Shown here piece by piece: positions 12,097-21,933 of a stretch of DNA of 64,000 nt (position 1 is the stretch's first letter; every line of letters starts with the position of its first letter). The stretch is from NCBI RefSeq assembly GCF_052324685.1, contig NC_135213.1, positions 39,271,490-39,335,489 of the forward strand. The letters run 5' to 3'. The position numbers were made by a program, and so were the translations under genes. The notes below the pieces were generated by a model, which was given only the letters and a program-made list of their open reading frames with translations, was not told the DNA's origin and did no database searches. Origin of the DNA: Brachyhypopomus gauderio. Lineage: Eukaryota > Chordata > Actinopteri > Gymnotiformes > Hypopomidae.

Positions 12097-12569
12097 GATT
12101 ACTAGGGGGCTGTGGATCACACGTGCCCAGAGAGGTGGGCAGCCCTAGCCCAGCACCCGGGGAGCAGTTGGGGTTAGGTGCCTTGCTCAAGGGCACCTCA
12201 GTCATGGCCTCAGGTCTTGGAATCGAACTCATGACCCTCCGGTCACAAGACCAGTTCCCTATCACAGGACCATGACTGCCCCTTAACCGTACAAGTCTTG
12301 TTTCTCTGCTCTTGCCGTCACTTGCCGCCCTAGTAATCACTAGTGTGTGTGTGTGTGTGTTCTAACTGCACAGGTGGGTTAAAAGCGGAGGACAAATTTC
12401 GATTGCGGTGTAAAAAATCACAATTGACAAAATATGGCACATTTACATTTTATTTACAAATGTTTGCCAACTGTGATGAGCTAAAATTACTAGCACATCC
12501 TTCTGACTTTTGTTTTACAGGAAGCGTGCGGCTACAGGAGTCGATTTTGATGATGGAGATGATGCGTAA
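2069..12569 (+). CDS. Gene X: multi-exon coiled-coil protein, about 665 aa (unit 1, intact by eye)
   Basis: Fourteen exons with AG/GT borders and matching phases join into 1998 nt: 2069-2123, 2450-2559, 3118-3178, 3623-3745, 3830-3999, 4281-4401, 5157-5221, 5575-5620, 8058-8695, 9966-10067, 10236-10418, 10749-10790, 11536-11768, 12521-12569 (TAA). The protein has a short N-terminal region (CLDPAALCRDHCDLLLDAID), a Ser/Thr/Pro linker, an acidic run (EEEEEDEEEEE, exon 6), a basic patch (RIQRKKKRIQ) and a Pro/Ser/Thr hexapeptide tract (exon 9). Exons 10-13 (140-190 residues) form a Glu/Arg/Gln coiled coil, and it ends GVDFDDGDDA. Weak points are the exon 1 donor, the exon 6 acceptor (AATAG) and exon 9 acceptor choice (8047 or 8058). 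Exon 5 has a second open frame. The family is not recognised; a cytoskeletal or centrosomal scaffold is only a guess from the coil. Confidence 0.58.
3999..4052. repeat. (TG)n directly after exon 5 of gene X, unit 1
   Basis: About 26 TG units start at the exon 5 splice donor (GGG|GTGTGT). Copy number differs strongly between units: about 4 at 33542-33550 and about 32 at 59526-59590. The donor GT is the first unit of the repeat, so length changes could influence splicing. Confidence 0.7.
5621..7930 (-). mobile_element. L2-clade LINE, 5'-truncated, unit 1
   Basis: On the minus strand, reverse transcriptase fragments occur in order: a domain 0-like NYRPISNLSFLSK, AFDTVDHEILL, GVPQGSILGPLLF, the catalytic YADDTQLY, and the C-terminal LHGLAPLYLSEM and LPEELRG blocks. 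This is the pattern of L2/CR1-type ORF2. The endonuclease domain is missing. The frame is broken in several places; unit 1 has an extra shift near 7180 at a T run. The 3' tail, read on the minus strand, is AGGTGCTATACAAATAAAG followed by ATT repeats ending at 5621. The element sits antisense in the intron between exons 8 and 9 of gene X. Confidence 0.85.
8150..8640 (+). repeat. 18-bp coding minisatellite in gene X exon 9, unit 1
   Basis: About 27 copies of an 18-bp unit encode the hexapeptide TPPSTP or its variant SPPPST in one continuous frame. All variants keep the 18-bp register, consistent with selection or with recent expansion. The antisense frames give Gly/Val/Glu-rich open frames that I treat as artefacts. 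Confidence 0.85.
8762..9120. repeat. 31-36 bp minisatellite with TG runs, unit 1 intron
   Basis: About ten copies of a unit containing GGTTAGCCATGTTCGGTGAGG plus a variable TG stretch. Only its first few bases survive in unit 2 (to about 38789), where a deletion begins. Confidence 0.75.
9121..9325. mobile_element. Tc1-like terminal fragment
   Basis: The sequence from ACACTGAAAAAATGCTTATT to ATTTTCCGCACTGTA, with TTTGTCTCTCATAGTTGAGG inside, matches what I recall of the 3' part of a common fish Tc1 family. No transposase remains. It is present only in unit 1, having been deleted from unit 2. Confidence 0.45.
9326..9855 (-). mobile_element. Second L2-clade LINE fragment, unit 1 only
   Basis: The minus strand encodes RT blocks NFRPISHLSYLSKLLEK, HSTETALLKIHNDIA, AVFDTVDHSILLSRL and GVPQGSILGPLLF. 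It stops before the YADD block. It is a different L2 lineage from the element at 5621, and is bounded by a Tc1 fragment and a (CT)n run (about 9869-9923). It lies in the intron before exon 10 of gene X. Confidence 0.78.
10791..11195. repeat. 35-bp minisatellite starting at the exon 12 splice donor, unit 1
   Basis: The unit begins GTAGTGTTAGGTAGACCCGC and ends CCTACAGCAG. About ten copies are full or shortened. Each copy reproduces the exon 12 donor (CAG|GTAGTG) and, just before it, an acceptor-like CCTACAG, so the array grew from the splice site itself. Confidence 0.8.
11975..12451. mobile_element. Foldback MITE with roughly 95-bp inverted arms, last intron of gene X
   Basis: The left arm (11975-12071) and right arm (about 12345-12451) are reverse complements, from AAATGTAAATGTGCC to the AGTTAGAAC block, then CA/TG repeats. 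An inner pair, CTAGTGATTACTAGGG and CCCTAGTAATCACTAG, brackets a core that resembles a dispersed fish repeat (GGCCTCAGGTCT, ATCGAACTCATGACCCTCC). The core is therefore probably one element nested in another. Transcribed, it would form a long hairpin between exons 13 and 14. Confidence 0.65.
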
Positions 12570-12747
12570 TCTCTTCATGCTGATGAAATAACATGAAATG
12601 TTCCAGTTTTAATCCACCAACACTATCACTGTTACTAATGGGTATTTTTAAGTGGATAATATTAACAATACAAATGTTTTTTAAATCTTTATGGAACTAT
12701 TGTAATGAATTATGAAGGTCGTATGATTTTAAGAATGGCATTTCTGA

Positions 12748-12753
12748 AATAAA
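12748..12753 (+). terminator. Polyadenylation signal of gene X, unit 1
   Basis: AATAAA lies about 180 bp after the gene X stop in an AT-rich 3' region. The same signal follows the unit 2 copy near 40611 and the exon remnants near 21007 and 48632. Confidence 0.55.
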
Positions 12754-14234
12754 TATTCTATTTTAATTTCCTAAAAGAGTGATTTGTTTTGTTATGTATA
12801 AAATTTAAAACGAGTGCCTACATCAGTTCATCACAAGAGTATGGAATAAACCATTAAAAGTGAAGTTTGGTACTGCATAAAGTTGAAACGGATAAAACAA
12901 TTCCAAAGGTAAATAACCATATGCACATTTATATCTTAGAAAATATGAAATTCTATCAAGGTACTAAAGGATACTGTACAAGAAAATATAATACACAAGT
13001 TTTTAGAAAGGTCATTTTCATGGTTTGAATGGGGAGTGCAGAAACCAGCTTTTCTTTGCAAGCACATTCTTTAATCTGCAATCTGTTTTAACATAACTCC
13101 CTGACCTTATGTGTACCACTGCATACTACCTGCACGTGGCCAGGTCTACTAATGTAGACCTACCAATGTAGACCTACACAAAGCAACAAGAAAGTGCAAG
13201 AAAGTATTTACGTGTTGCTCGGTAACATAAGTTTGTGAAACTTTTTGTAATGACAAAGTTTAATAAACCATTAGATAAACATATCACAGTCTTCTGGCAT
13301 TTATTATGCTCCTGTTAACTAAGAAATGGCGCTTGTAGAACTGTTGAAATGAAGCGTGATTTCAACTGAAATTGCAGCCGTGCTGACAGGGGCGGACTGG
13401 GGAGAAAAAGTGGCCCGGGAGTTCCTGACAGACTGGCCCACTAAAATATATATATATATATATATGTGTGTGTATATATACTGTATATGAATCTATACAT
13501 GGTACGTAGTGTATATGTGTAACGCTGGGACAGAAGCAGCAGGAGACAGAGGCTGAGGGTGACCGGGTGTGCTCTGTGTGGTTGTGGGCGTGCGTGTGAC
13601 CGAGGGAGTGTGTGTAGGCGCCCTCTGGCGGCCTCCAGGCCGACCTACCGTGACAATATGTCAGCTTTTATTGTCATAGGGACAATATTACTTCCAGCAA
13701 TAATATGATTACAAAGCCACATATTGGTATATCAAAATAACTAACAAACGTAACAACTTGACCCTGACAAAATACAGGGGAAAACAACTGGAAAGCTACT
13801 GAAACCTACATTGTTCACTCAGTGAGTAACCTCTACAGCTTGTCTTTTCTCTCTCAGCTTTTCAGTGCCACCTTTACGTTTGGTAGTTTGTTTAGACCAG
13901 GGGTGCCCACACCTTTTCAGCTTGTGAGCTACTTATAAGATGACCTAGTCAAAATGATCTACCTACAATAAAAATGCAAAACAAATGTATTTCTTCTATA
14001 TTATAATTATTATATTATTTCAGTTATTATTGTTACTATTTAATAGTATTACTATTAATAATAGTATTGCTATTTAATAGTGTATTAAACCAAGGACCCA
14101 ATCAAGGTCCAGGACCCCTTATATTTTACACGACGTCTTCCTTTTTTGATAGAAACACCTTCTCTCTCGTTACATTCATCCATCTCTGATTAGTTTAGTC
14201 TGATCGGGTTTGTTGTTCCCGCTGTCAGCGCTAA

Positions 14235-14284
14235 TCTCGCGAGAACTGACACTCAGGCTACTGCAGGTTGACTTTCTCGCGAGG
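14235..14284 (+). promoter_or_regulatory. Decayed second copy of the TCTCGCGAGA pair
   Basis: A copy of about 220 bp of the gene X promoter region (compare 675-895) sits at 14095-14315. The first element is perfect (14235-14244); the second is changed to TCTCGCGAGG (14275-14284). No gene X exons follow, so this is a promoter remnant from the older duplication. Confidence 0.5.
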
Positions 14285-14340
14285 CTAGCGACATAATTCA
14301 GTTTGGAGAGACACTTGAATGCTTAAAAACACATCACAAA

Positions 14341-14640
14341 ACAGCTTTACAATTGTATGGGTCCAGATCCCTAATGAGCGACAGAGATGACAGTGGTGAG
14401 GAAAAACTCCCTATGATGGTGGGGATTAGGAAGAAACCTCAGGAGGACCAAGACTCAAAAGCGAACCCATCCTCCATTGGGCGACCCGTTAGCATAAGTC
14501 TGTATTTATAATCCAAATATAGTTCTATAGTTATAGTTCTAATTCCAGGCCAAGCAGTCACAGTCCCATCAGTGCAGGTGGTGAACCTCAGATAGGAGTT
14601 GGCATCAGTGCGTCCTCTGTGGCAATGGCACATCCAACCA
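14341..14640. mobile_element. Dispersed L2-tail-like repeat, truncated
   Basis: The block around CAGCTTTACAATTGTATGGG, TGGTGAGGAAAAACTCCC and GGAAGAAACCTCAGGAGGAC is a common teleost interspersed repeat. Longer versions with the TTATTTATATAGTGC start occur at 26483 and 52503. The copy here lacks that start. Confidence 0.5.
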
Positions 14641-14687
14641 AAATGAATAAGTTCATAAAATGTGTTTAGAAATAATTATGGCATTTC

Positions 14688-14720
<33 letters not shown>

Positions 14721-14789
14721 TCTCTAGGGCACAGGTTCGTTTACTACCCTTTCTGTAACGTACTAATCAGGCAGACAAGGATCCAAGTG

Positions 14790-16331
14790 CGGATAATAGC
14801 CGTCTTTATTGAAACAATGATCACAGAGCTATCAAACAGGTGAGGGTGCCATCTAGTTGCAGCTCCATTGAATCCCCTGTGGTTCTTTGGCCTAAAGAGA
14901 GAGAGGAGAAAAAGACAGGAGAAAATGATTATTATGAGTATTGATGTGATATGAATTTGAATTTGTTGCACATCCTTGGTTGTTTTTTATACGTGTAATG
15001 AGTGTATACGTATCCAGTAAGTGTTCTCTAATACTGTGTATTCACCCACTATGGGATATGTATATGGGTAGACAAAACTGAGTTGTCATGTGTGAGGACT
15101 AAACTCACATCACTCTGCAGGCACATTTTGAGGCAGACCAGTTCATCAGAACCAAACAGGGCAAGACCAGGCTGAGAGCAGATGCTGTTTCCACCATTTT
15201 TGTGCATCGCCCCGCACTCAGAAAGAGGAAGCCCCCTGCACAATACGAAATGACAGAAAGAAGAAACGGTTAAAAGATGGTCAGCTTGGAAACAAGAGCC
15301 AATCCACAAAGGTGAAAAACAGCAGGCAACTAATATACACTAAAAAGATAAATTAAATACAACATAAATAATACAATAATAGAATACAAGTCTAGTATGG
15401 TTACATATGATTACATATATCATACTATACTAGATTTTAGTATGTTGTATTCCTCTTTAGTCTTGTAAGATTCATTGATCAAAACTGCCACCCTAGTTTC
15501 AACTTGCCTTGTGTTTTCAATCTCTTGATGATCTTCTCTCTCCCTTTGCCATCAACCCAAAGTCTGCTGAGCATAATACAGATAATAGTCAACAGATTAA
15601 CAAAACCTACAAACACTTGATCTATAAATTACACTGTTGTGTACTAGTTAGAAGTCTTAAATATGCATTCTAGTCAATATCAGCAGTGATGTATCACAAG
15701 AATGGCTCTCCTCCTTATTGTGCGTTATCTTAACGTTAATGGATATCCTCATTTCACCTCCTCCACCCAACACACTCTACAATCACACTCAAATGTTTAA
15801 CATCGCGTTTAGGTGAAATGGCATTAAGAGAGGAATTTACTATTAATAGGCTGTAGGTCGTTAATGTGAAAGCTCGCTAACCGTATTCGCGTTGTCTTAG
15901 CATAGAATTAGTTCCCTAAATCTGCTTATTAAGAGGTGGATAATTCACTAAAATGCTTTAATTCACATTTAACGCACATGTTAATTTGATTCTGATGTCC
16001 TTATAATACACAATCAGATTTTTTAAGCGTACTAACCTGTAAAAGTGTATCACAGATGGTCCACTGGTCCAGCTTGACTGCGCTGCTCGTATTTGCTGTA
16101 ATCAAACGGGTCCGTTGGAGTGAACGGAGATGGCGCGACTCTCTCTCTATATGGTTCTGGTTCAGAGGGACTAGGCAGTGGACGAGGTCTAGGAGGAGAT
16201 CAGAGGTCGGTACACGGGGAAGGCAGTAACACGGGGAGACCGCTCGGTACGTGGCATGGCACCAATACTTCACAAGAAGAGTGAGGGGGAAGATTAAATA
16301 GTTGCGATGGGGAGGCGCGATGAGCGGCAGG
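14790..16331 (-). other. Spliced-looking region downstream of the cc gene, with polyA signal
   Basis: On the minus strand a donor ACAG|GTTAGT (at 16036) ends an exon-like block that follows the cc stop. An internal block 15109-15235 has acceptor TGCAG and donor GAT|GTGAGT. A last block starts at 14891 (acceptor CTTTAG), with AATAAA at 14805-14810. No single frame stays open across all blocks, so this is either the intron-bearing 3' UTR of cc or a separate noncoding or decayed transcript starting near a TATTTAA at about 16297. Intron sequence 15240-16030 shows no gene. Confidence 0.42.
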
Positions 16332-16379
16332 TGAACCGCATCTACACGGAGATCATGTGCGGTTCCTCACACTTTCACT

Positions 16380-16931
16380 TCAGTGCTTGAACCATTTTCG
16401 CCATATGCTCCTCCACCATCGTCCCAGAGTTCTCTTCTCAGAGCCCTCAGCTCTCTTTATCTTTTCATTCTCCTTCATCTTTTGTCTAAGTTCTTCTACT
16501 TCACTCAGTCGTGCCTTTTCATTTTCCTGGTAGAAGAAGATCTCGTGCCTAAGCTTGATCTTCTCCAGCTCCTCCCTCGCTGTGTACTCGGCCAACCTTC
16601 TCATCTCCTTTATACACGCCTCCTCCATTAGCTTCCTCTCCTCTTCGATGACCCTCTTTTCATCCTCCAGTTCCTTAAGTCTGTTCTTCATTTCTTCTCT
16701 CTCTCTTGCCCACTCCTTTTCCATCTTCTTGTACTCACTGACCATCTCTTTGTTTTGTATTTTCTCTGTGTCTACTCGATCTGTGGCTTTCTTAATCTTG
16801 GATATCATATTATCAATTCTCATGTTGAACATCTCCTCCTGTTCACTCAGCGTCTGTGTGTAATCCATTGTTTGTTCCTCACTTCTTTTCAGAATTTCAC
16901 TTTCCATCTCAGTCTGTATACTGCAGTCCAT
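16380..16931 (-). CDS. cc coiled-coil protein, short form (183 aa)
   Basis: A single open frame of 183 codons starts at MDCSIQTEMESE in a good Kozak context (AAGATGG). Residues about 10-150 are almost all charged heptad-like sequence rich in E, K, R and M, predicting a long coiled coil. The C-terminus is basic and tryptophan-rich (RWWRSIWRKWFKH), which could bind membrane or nucleic acid; that is inference. There is no signal peptide or GTPase motif. Compared with the 28013 and 54045 copies it lacks 29 residues before GSEKRT, an 87-nt in-frame deletion. A TATA box lies about 130 bp upstream. Long charged coils occur at the C-termini of fish AIG1/GIMAP proteins, but no G domain is present, so I leave the family unassigned. 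Confidence 0.62.
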   Translation of the reverse strand: MDCSIQTEMESEILKRSEEQTMDYTQTLSEQEEMFNMRIDNMISKIKKATDRVDTEKIQNKEMVSEYKKMEKEWAREREEMKNRLKELEDEKRVIEEERKLMEEACIKEMRRLAEYTAREELEKIKLRHEIFFYQENEKARLSEVEELRQKMKENEKIKRAEGSEKRTLGRWWRSIWRKWFKH

Positions 16932-17376
16932 CTTCTTTCTTATAACTCTCCACTGTCCACTACTGTGTTAATTAGTTGTATGTTCAGCTGTGATGCTGTA
17001 CAGTCTTTCCTTTTTCTCTACAAATATCACACTGGTGTCGACTGCCTTGACGTGCGGCCTTATATACGTTCGGTTATGTTGTGTTATGTCGTTACTATAG
17101 AAACGAGAAGGGTAACGCTGCAGGCCGGAGCCCCGGTGGGCGTGGGTAAAGGGCGGAGCATGTGTCAATCATTTTCGACTGCAGCCAATCAGATACTAGA
17201 CTTTTGTTGTCAATCAATTTTCATTAAGCCAATTATCAGCCAGAGTTAGCTGTCAATCATTTTTTACTGCAGCCAATCATCTTAACAGATCTGCCAAAAG
17301 AAGGCGGATACTGCACGGAGAATCTCTTTAAACAGAAGTATATGCCGCTCTTACACAAAAGTAGCTGAATAAAAAC
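16932..17376. other. cc 5' region and flank, unit 1 half B
   Basis: It contains the cc 5' UTR and TATA box to about 17104, then GC-rich DNA (GCCGGAGCCCCGGTGGGCG) and repeated CAATCATTTT/CAATCAATTTT motifs (17167-17282). I see no gene. Confidence 0.45.
17059..17067 (-). promoter_or_regulatory. cc promoter, type B: TATA box without CRE
   Basis: The same TATA box and proximal sequence occur as in type A. Beyond about 17104 the upstream DNA is unrelated (GC-rich, then AT-rich intergenic sequence and a hAT-like MITE), so the CRE is missing. This copy may therefore be regulated differently; that is inference. Confidence 0.5.
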
Positions 17377-18248
17377 TAGTGGTGGGCCGTTAACGGCATT
17401 AACGGCGGTCGTTAATTTGATACTCTTATCGGGCGATATAAAAATTATCGCCGTTAATCTATTCTTAAAGTTGGGTTGGGAACTGGGTCAAAATGGGTAA
17501 GCAAACTACGATGACTTTCAACTTGATAGTTGAGCTCGGCTGTATTCCTAACCAAATTGCACAGTAGGGGCGAGAACGAGTTTTCAAACCTGTGAATTAC
17601 AAATCGTACGTGTGTTTACATGGATGCGGCCACAAAGTCGCCAGGTTTGCTTCATGGAAAATTTATTTTTAGGAACGTAAAGTGTTACCGGAGCGGAGCT
17701 CGGAGCGGTCGTTTTCTGCATGGTCCTAGCGCTAGATTCGTCGCTATTTAAATATTTATTTTTAACCGTTTAAAACTGCAGAGGACCAAAACCGGCTTTT
17801 GAAAAAAATTACGTAATTACAAATTACGTCCGTGAGGTTAAATGTACTAAATATTGGCTTACATTTCAAATATCATGTTTAGCTGAATAAACATGTTATC
17901 AACCCCTTTTAATGTACAGTATGTACAGTATGTAGGCTTACAAATTCATGTTTAACTGAATAAACCGTTGAACACGAGTAGCCTACATTTTATTGAGCAT
18001 GTTTTTTTTCTTCAAGTATCAAAGTAGAACAGCTTCCTCAAGCAGTCATTGATGCATTTTGGAAACAGGAGATGAGCCCCTGGTCTAACGCACCCCCTGT
18101 ATTAAGAAACCCTATCTCAAAAACTGACTTTTAGTCATTACTTGGGTAGCACGCATATGAACCATTTTAATATAGATTAATCTAGATTAATTTCAAGAAT
18201 TAAGTGAGATTAATCTAGATTAAAAAAATTAATCTATGCCCACCCCTA
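17377..18248. mobile_element. hAT-like nonautonomous transposon, unit 1
   Basis: The ends are imperfect inverted repeats, TAGTGGTGGGC on the left and GCCCACCCCTA on the right. They are flanked by an 8-bp duplication, ATAAAAAC (17369-17376) and ATAAAACC (18249-18256), with one mismatch. The 8-bp TSD and the end sequence fit the hAT superfamily. The 872 bp hold no open transposase. Confidence 0.72.
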
Positions 18249-18518
18249 ATAAAACCATTAGAAGAGCCATAACTTTAGACATTTTTAAATCAAAGTTTAA
18301 AATACTTCTCACTTGTTATTCTGGAACGGCACTTTAATGTTTTTTTTTTTCCTTTATTGCAAGTATTGCATCATTTGTACATCATTTGACAATAAATGAC
18401 AAAATTAAACAACATTAAACAACAAACAGTATTAATACATATTTGAGTTATTTTGACAACAGAAGTTGACTTAACTTTGAAGTTCAAATGAAAAAATGTA
18501 ACTCTTTGTACTTGTGCT

Positions 18519-19721
<1,203 letters not shown>

Positions 19722-20227
19722 TTGGGCAACACGGTGGCTTGGTGGTTAGCACGTTTGCCTCTCAGCACTGGGGTCTTGGGTTCAAGTCCCTATCTGAGTG
19801 GAGTTTCCATGTTCTCCCTGTGTTTGCGTGGGTTTCCTCCGGGATCTCCGGTTTCCTCCCACAGTCCAAAAACATGGAGGTTAGGTAAATTGGCAGTCAA
19901 CAAAAAATTCTCCCTGAGTGTGTGTCTGTGTCTCTATGTTCAATAAAAAGTAGTGTCTGTGTCTGTGTATGTGCGTGTGTGTGCTTGTATGCCCAGTGGT
20001 GGATGGTGCTCTGCCACTAGGGTCTGTCCTCTCTCCCCTTCCTGCACCCCATTCAGTCCCCCAGGGGGCTGTGGCTTCCGGTAGAGAGTACGCTGTGCGC
20101 AATTGGCTGCCGCTTCTCGCCGGTGTGTGTGTGATTGATTGTCTGTGACTTGTACCTGTGTTAAATTGTAAAGCGCCTTGGGAATCTGGAAAAGGCGCTA
20201 TATAAATCGAACATTCATTCATTCATT
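19722..20227 (+). mobile_element. tRNA-derived SINE (DANA/V-SINE-like), unit 1 only
   Basis: It starts GGGCAACACGGTGGCTTGG, with A- and B-box-like parts (GTGGTTAGCACG, GGGTTCAAGTCCC). It continues with the CATGTTCTCCCTGTG and GGGTTTCCTCCGGG body, and ends in a GGCGCTATATAAATCG tail with ATTC repeats. Unit 2 has the empty site (near 47550), where the transposase start MGKTKELPQ is intact. Confidence 0.8.
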
Positions 20228-20808
20228 CCCATGATTGCAACTCACCTTGAATTCCTTCATGGGTGGGGTTTATATATGCATCACAGCTGAAGCAAATGAA
20301 GGATCATTATAGAGTTCTCAAAGGCTTAGTTATGTTTCAACTCCACTTTAGTCCATAAAAACTGTCAGAAAGCTTTAAAAACAACAATATTATATAGGGG
20401 TTGAATAATTGTGACATGGCTATCTTAACAAAATATACTGTTACACACAAATACTATATCATGCATTTTCTGTTCTGATTTTATGTATCACTCAACTCAT
20501 GAAGTCATCCAAAGAAGAATCTTGCTATTTGAAAAAACATATATTGATAAATCTTTAAAATCTTTGGGGGGTTGAATATTTATATATATATGTATATATA
20601 AATGGACACAAATTAAGTATTATATCGCGATCGATCGCCAAGTATAAACGCCTCCGCCGAGCAGAGCGTTGAGGAGCGATTTCGATTGGAGGATCGTGCT
20701 CTCTGTCTGAGATTTTTTATTATAAATTTTTTGCTGATGCTGGTCCAGCGTGGCGCGTGCCAGTGATTATGCCTCGGCATGCCCACGTGCCATATGTTAC
20801 CGAGCCCT
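20228..20808. other. Tc1 distal flank, unit 1
   Basis: The remaining 5' part of the Tc1 at 18519 lies here, with two GGGGTTGAAT motifs (about 20398 and 20567) that may mark its terminal repeats. An AT run and the GATCGATCGCC block follow. No coding sequence is visible. The unit 2 counterpart (47557-48170) has a long (AT)n at 47905-47951. Confidence 0.4.
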
Positions 20809-21076
20809 GATGATGGAGATGATGCGTAATCTCTTCATGCTGATGAAATAACATGAAATGTTCCAGTTTTAATCCACCAACACTATCACTGTTACTAATA
20901 GGTATTTTTAAATGCATAATATTAACAATACAAATGGTTTTTAAATCTCTATGGAACTATTGTAATGAATTATGAAGGTCGTATGATTTTAGGAATGGCA
21001 TTTCTTAAATAAATATTCTATTTTAATTTCCTAAAAGAGTGATTTGTTTTGTTATGTATAAAATTTAAAACGAGTG
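20809..21076 (+). pseudogene. Gene X last-exon remnant, unit 1 half B
   Basis: From GATGATGGAGATGATGCG through the stop, the 3' UTR and AATAAA, this matches 12551-12790. The upstream part of exon 14 and its acceptor are missing. It marks the 3' end of a second, otherwise lost, gene X copy in half B. Confidence 0.75.
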
Positions 21077-21599
21077 TGTTGTGTTCTATAGAGTTCTAAT
21101 TAGATCCTCCACTAGGAGGCACTGTGTACTGTGTAAGAGAGGAAGGCAGAGGAGAAGAAGGAGTGCCATGTGCTCAGTAAAGTACGGCTGTGTTCGAAAT
21201 AGCCTACTACATACTACTGGCGTACTGATCGAGCCCCAAATCAGTATGCAGTATGTGACCAAAATGAAAATTTTCAGTACGCGAAACATACCCGGATGAC
21301 CTACTACTTCCGCAAAATATTCCAGTACGCGAACAGAGCTATCTTCGTGGTGTACTGCATCCCATCATGCAATGCTACGTTCACGTAACCCCGTAGTATG
21401 CTTTGCTTTTGTCGCATACTGGAAACTGTACTGCATACTACTACGAGGACCAGTATGCAGTATCCAGTATATACTGAGTCCAGTATGCAGTATCCAGTAT
21501 GTAGTAGTCTATTTCGAACAAAGCCTACGTGTGTATTTAATCTGTACGGCTGTGTTGCTTCTTACTTTCATTTAACAACCTAACAAATTGGCAAAGAGG
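21077..21599 (+). mobile_element. LTR-like segment with an internal MITE, unit 1
   Basis: The region ahead of the gag-like start begins TGTTGTGTTCTATAGAG and reaches ACAAATTGGCAAAGAGG, reminiscent of an LTR and primer-binding region of a fish Gypsy element. Inside it, about 21187-21526, a MITE has inverted ends (TGTTCGAAATAG...CTATTTCGAACA) next to CTACTACATACT/AGTATGTAGTAG. No second LTR is seen. The counterpart in unit 2 is 48704-49226. Confidence 0.42.
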
Positions 21600-21716
21600 A
21601 TGGCCGTTTCCCTACCGCCACCATTCCTCCAGTGTCCTGGCGAATCGACGCTTTCGTTCAGTACGTGGCTGCAAATGTTTGAGGGGAATGTTGAGAATGA
21701 CTTGGAGTTATATTGA
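21600..21716 (+). pseudogene. Gypsy-like gag start fragment, unit 1
   Basis: A 38-codon frame beginning MAVSLPPPFLQCPGE and containing FSTWLQMFEGN resembles the N-terminus of fish Gypsy gag proteins. It ends in a stop, and the rest of the element is absent; the Tc1 at 21771 follows closely. Confidence 0.5.
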
Positions 21717-21933
21717 GTTATATTGTGTTGTTTAAGTGTTCCCTTTATTTTTTTGAGCAGTATATATATACACTACCGTTCAAAAGTTTGGGGTCACCTA
21801 GACAATTTTGTGTTTTGCCCTGAAATCTCATACTTTTATTTATCAAATGAGTTGCAAAATGAATAGAAATATAGTCCAGACATTGACAAGGTAGAAATAA
21901 TGTTTTTTTTTTTATTTGAAATAATTTTCTACT

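Larger units (their letters stand above)
12570..14340. other. Gene X downstream region with old transposon fragments, unit 1
   Basis: After the polyA signal I see no gene. Recognisable pieces are a dispersed repeat starting near 13388 (CAGGGGCGGACTGGGG), AT repeats at 13446-13465, a hAT-like fragment near 13899 (CCAGGGGTGCCCACACC), and the copied gene X promoter segment from 14095. The counterpart in unit 2 is 40433-42185. Confidence 0.5.

Noticed and set aside
16755..17249. 164-codon plus-strand frame opposite the cc start and promoter
   Set aside because: It is a shadow of the GA-rich coiled-coil codons on the minus strand and runs through the TATA region.
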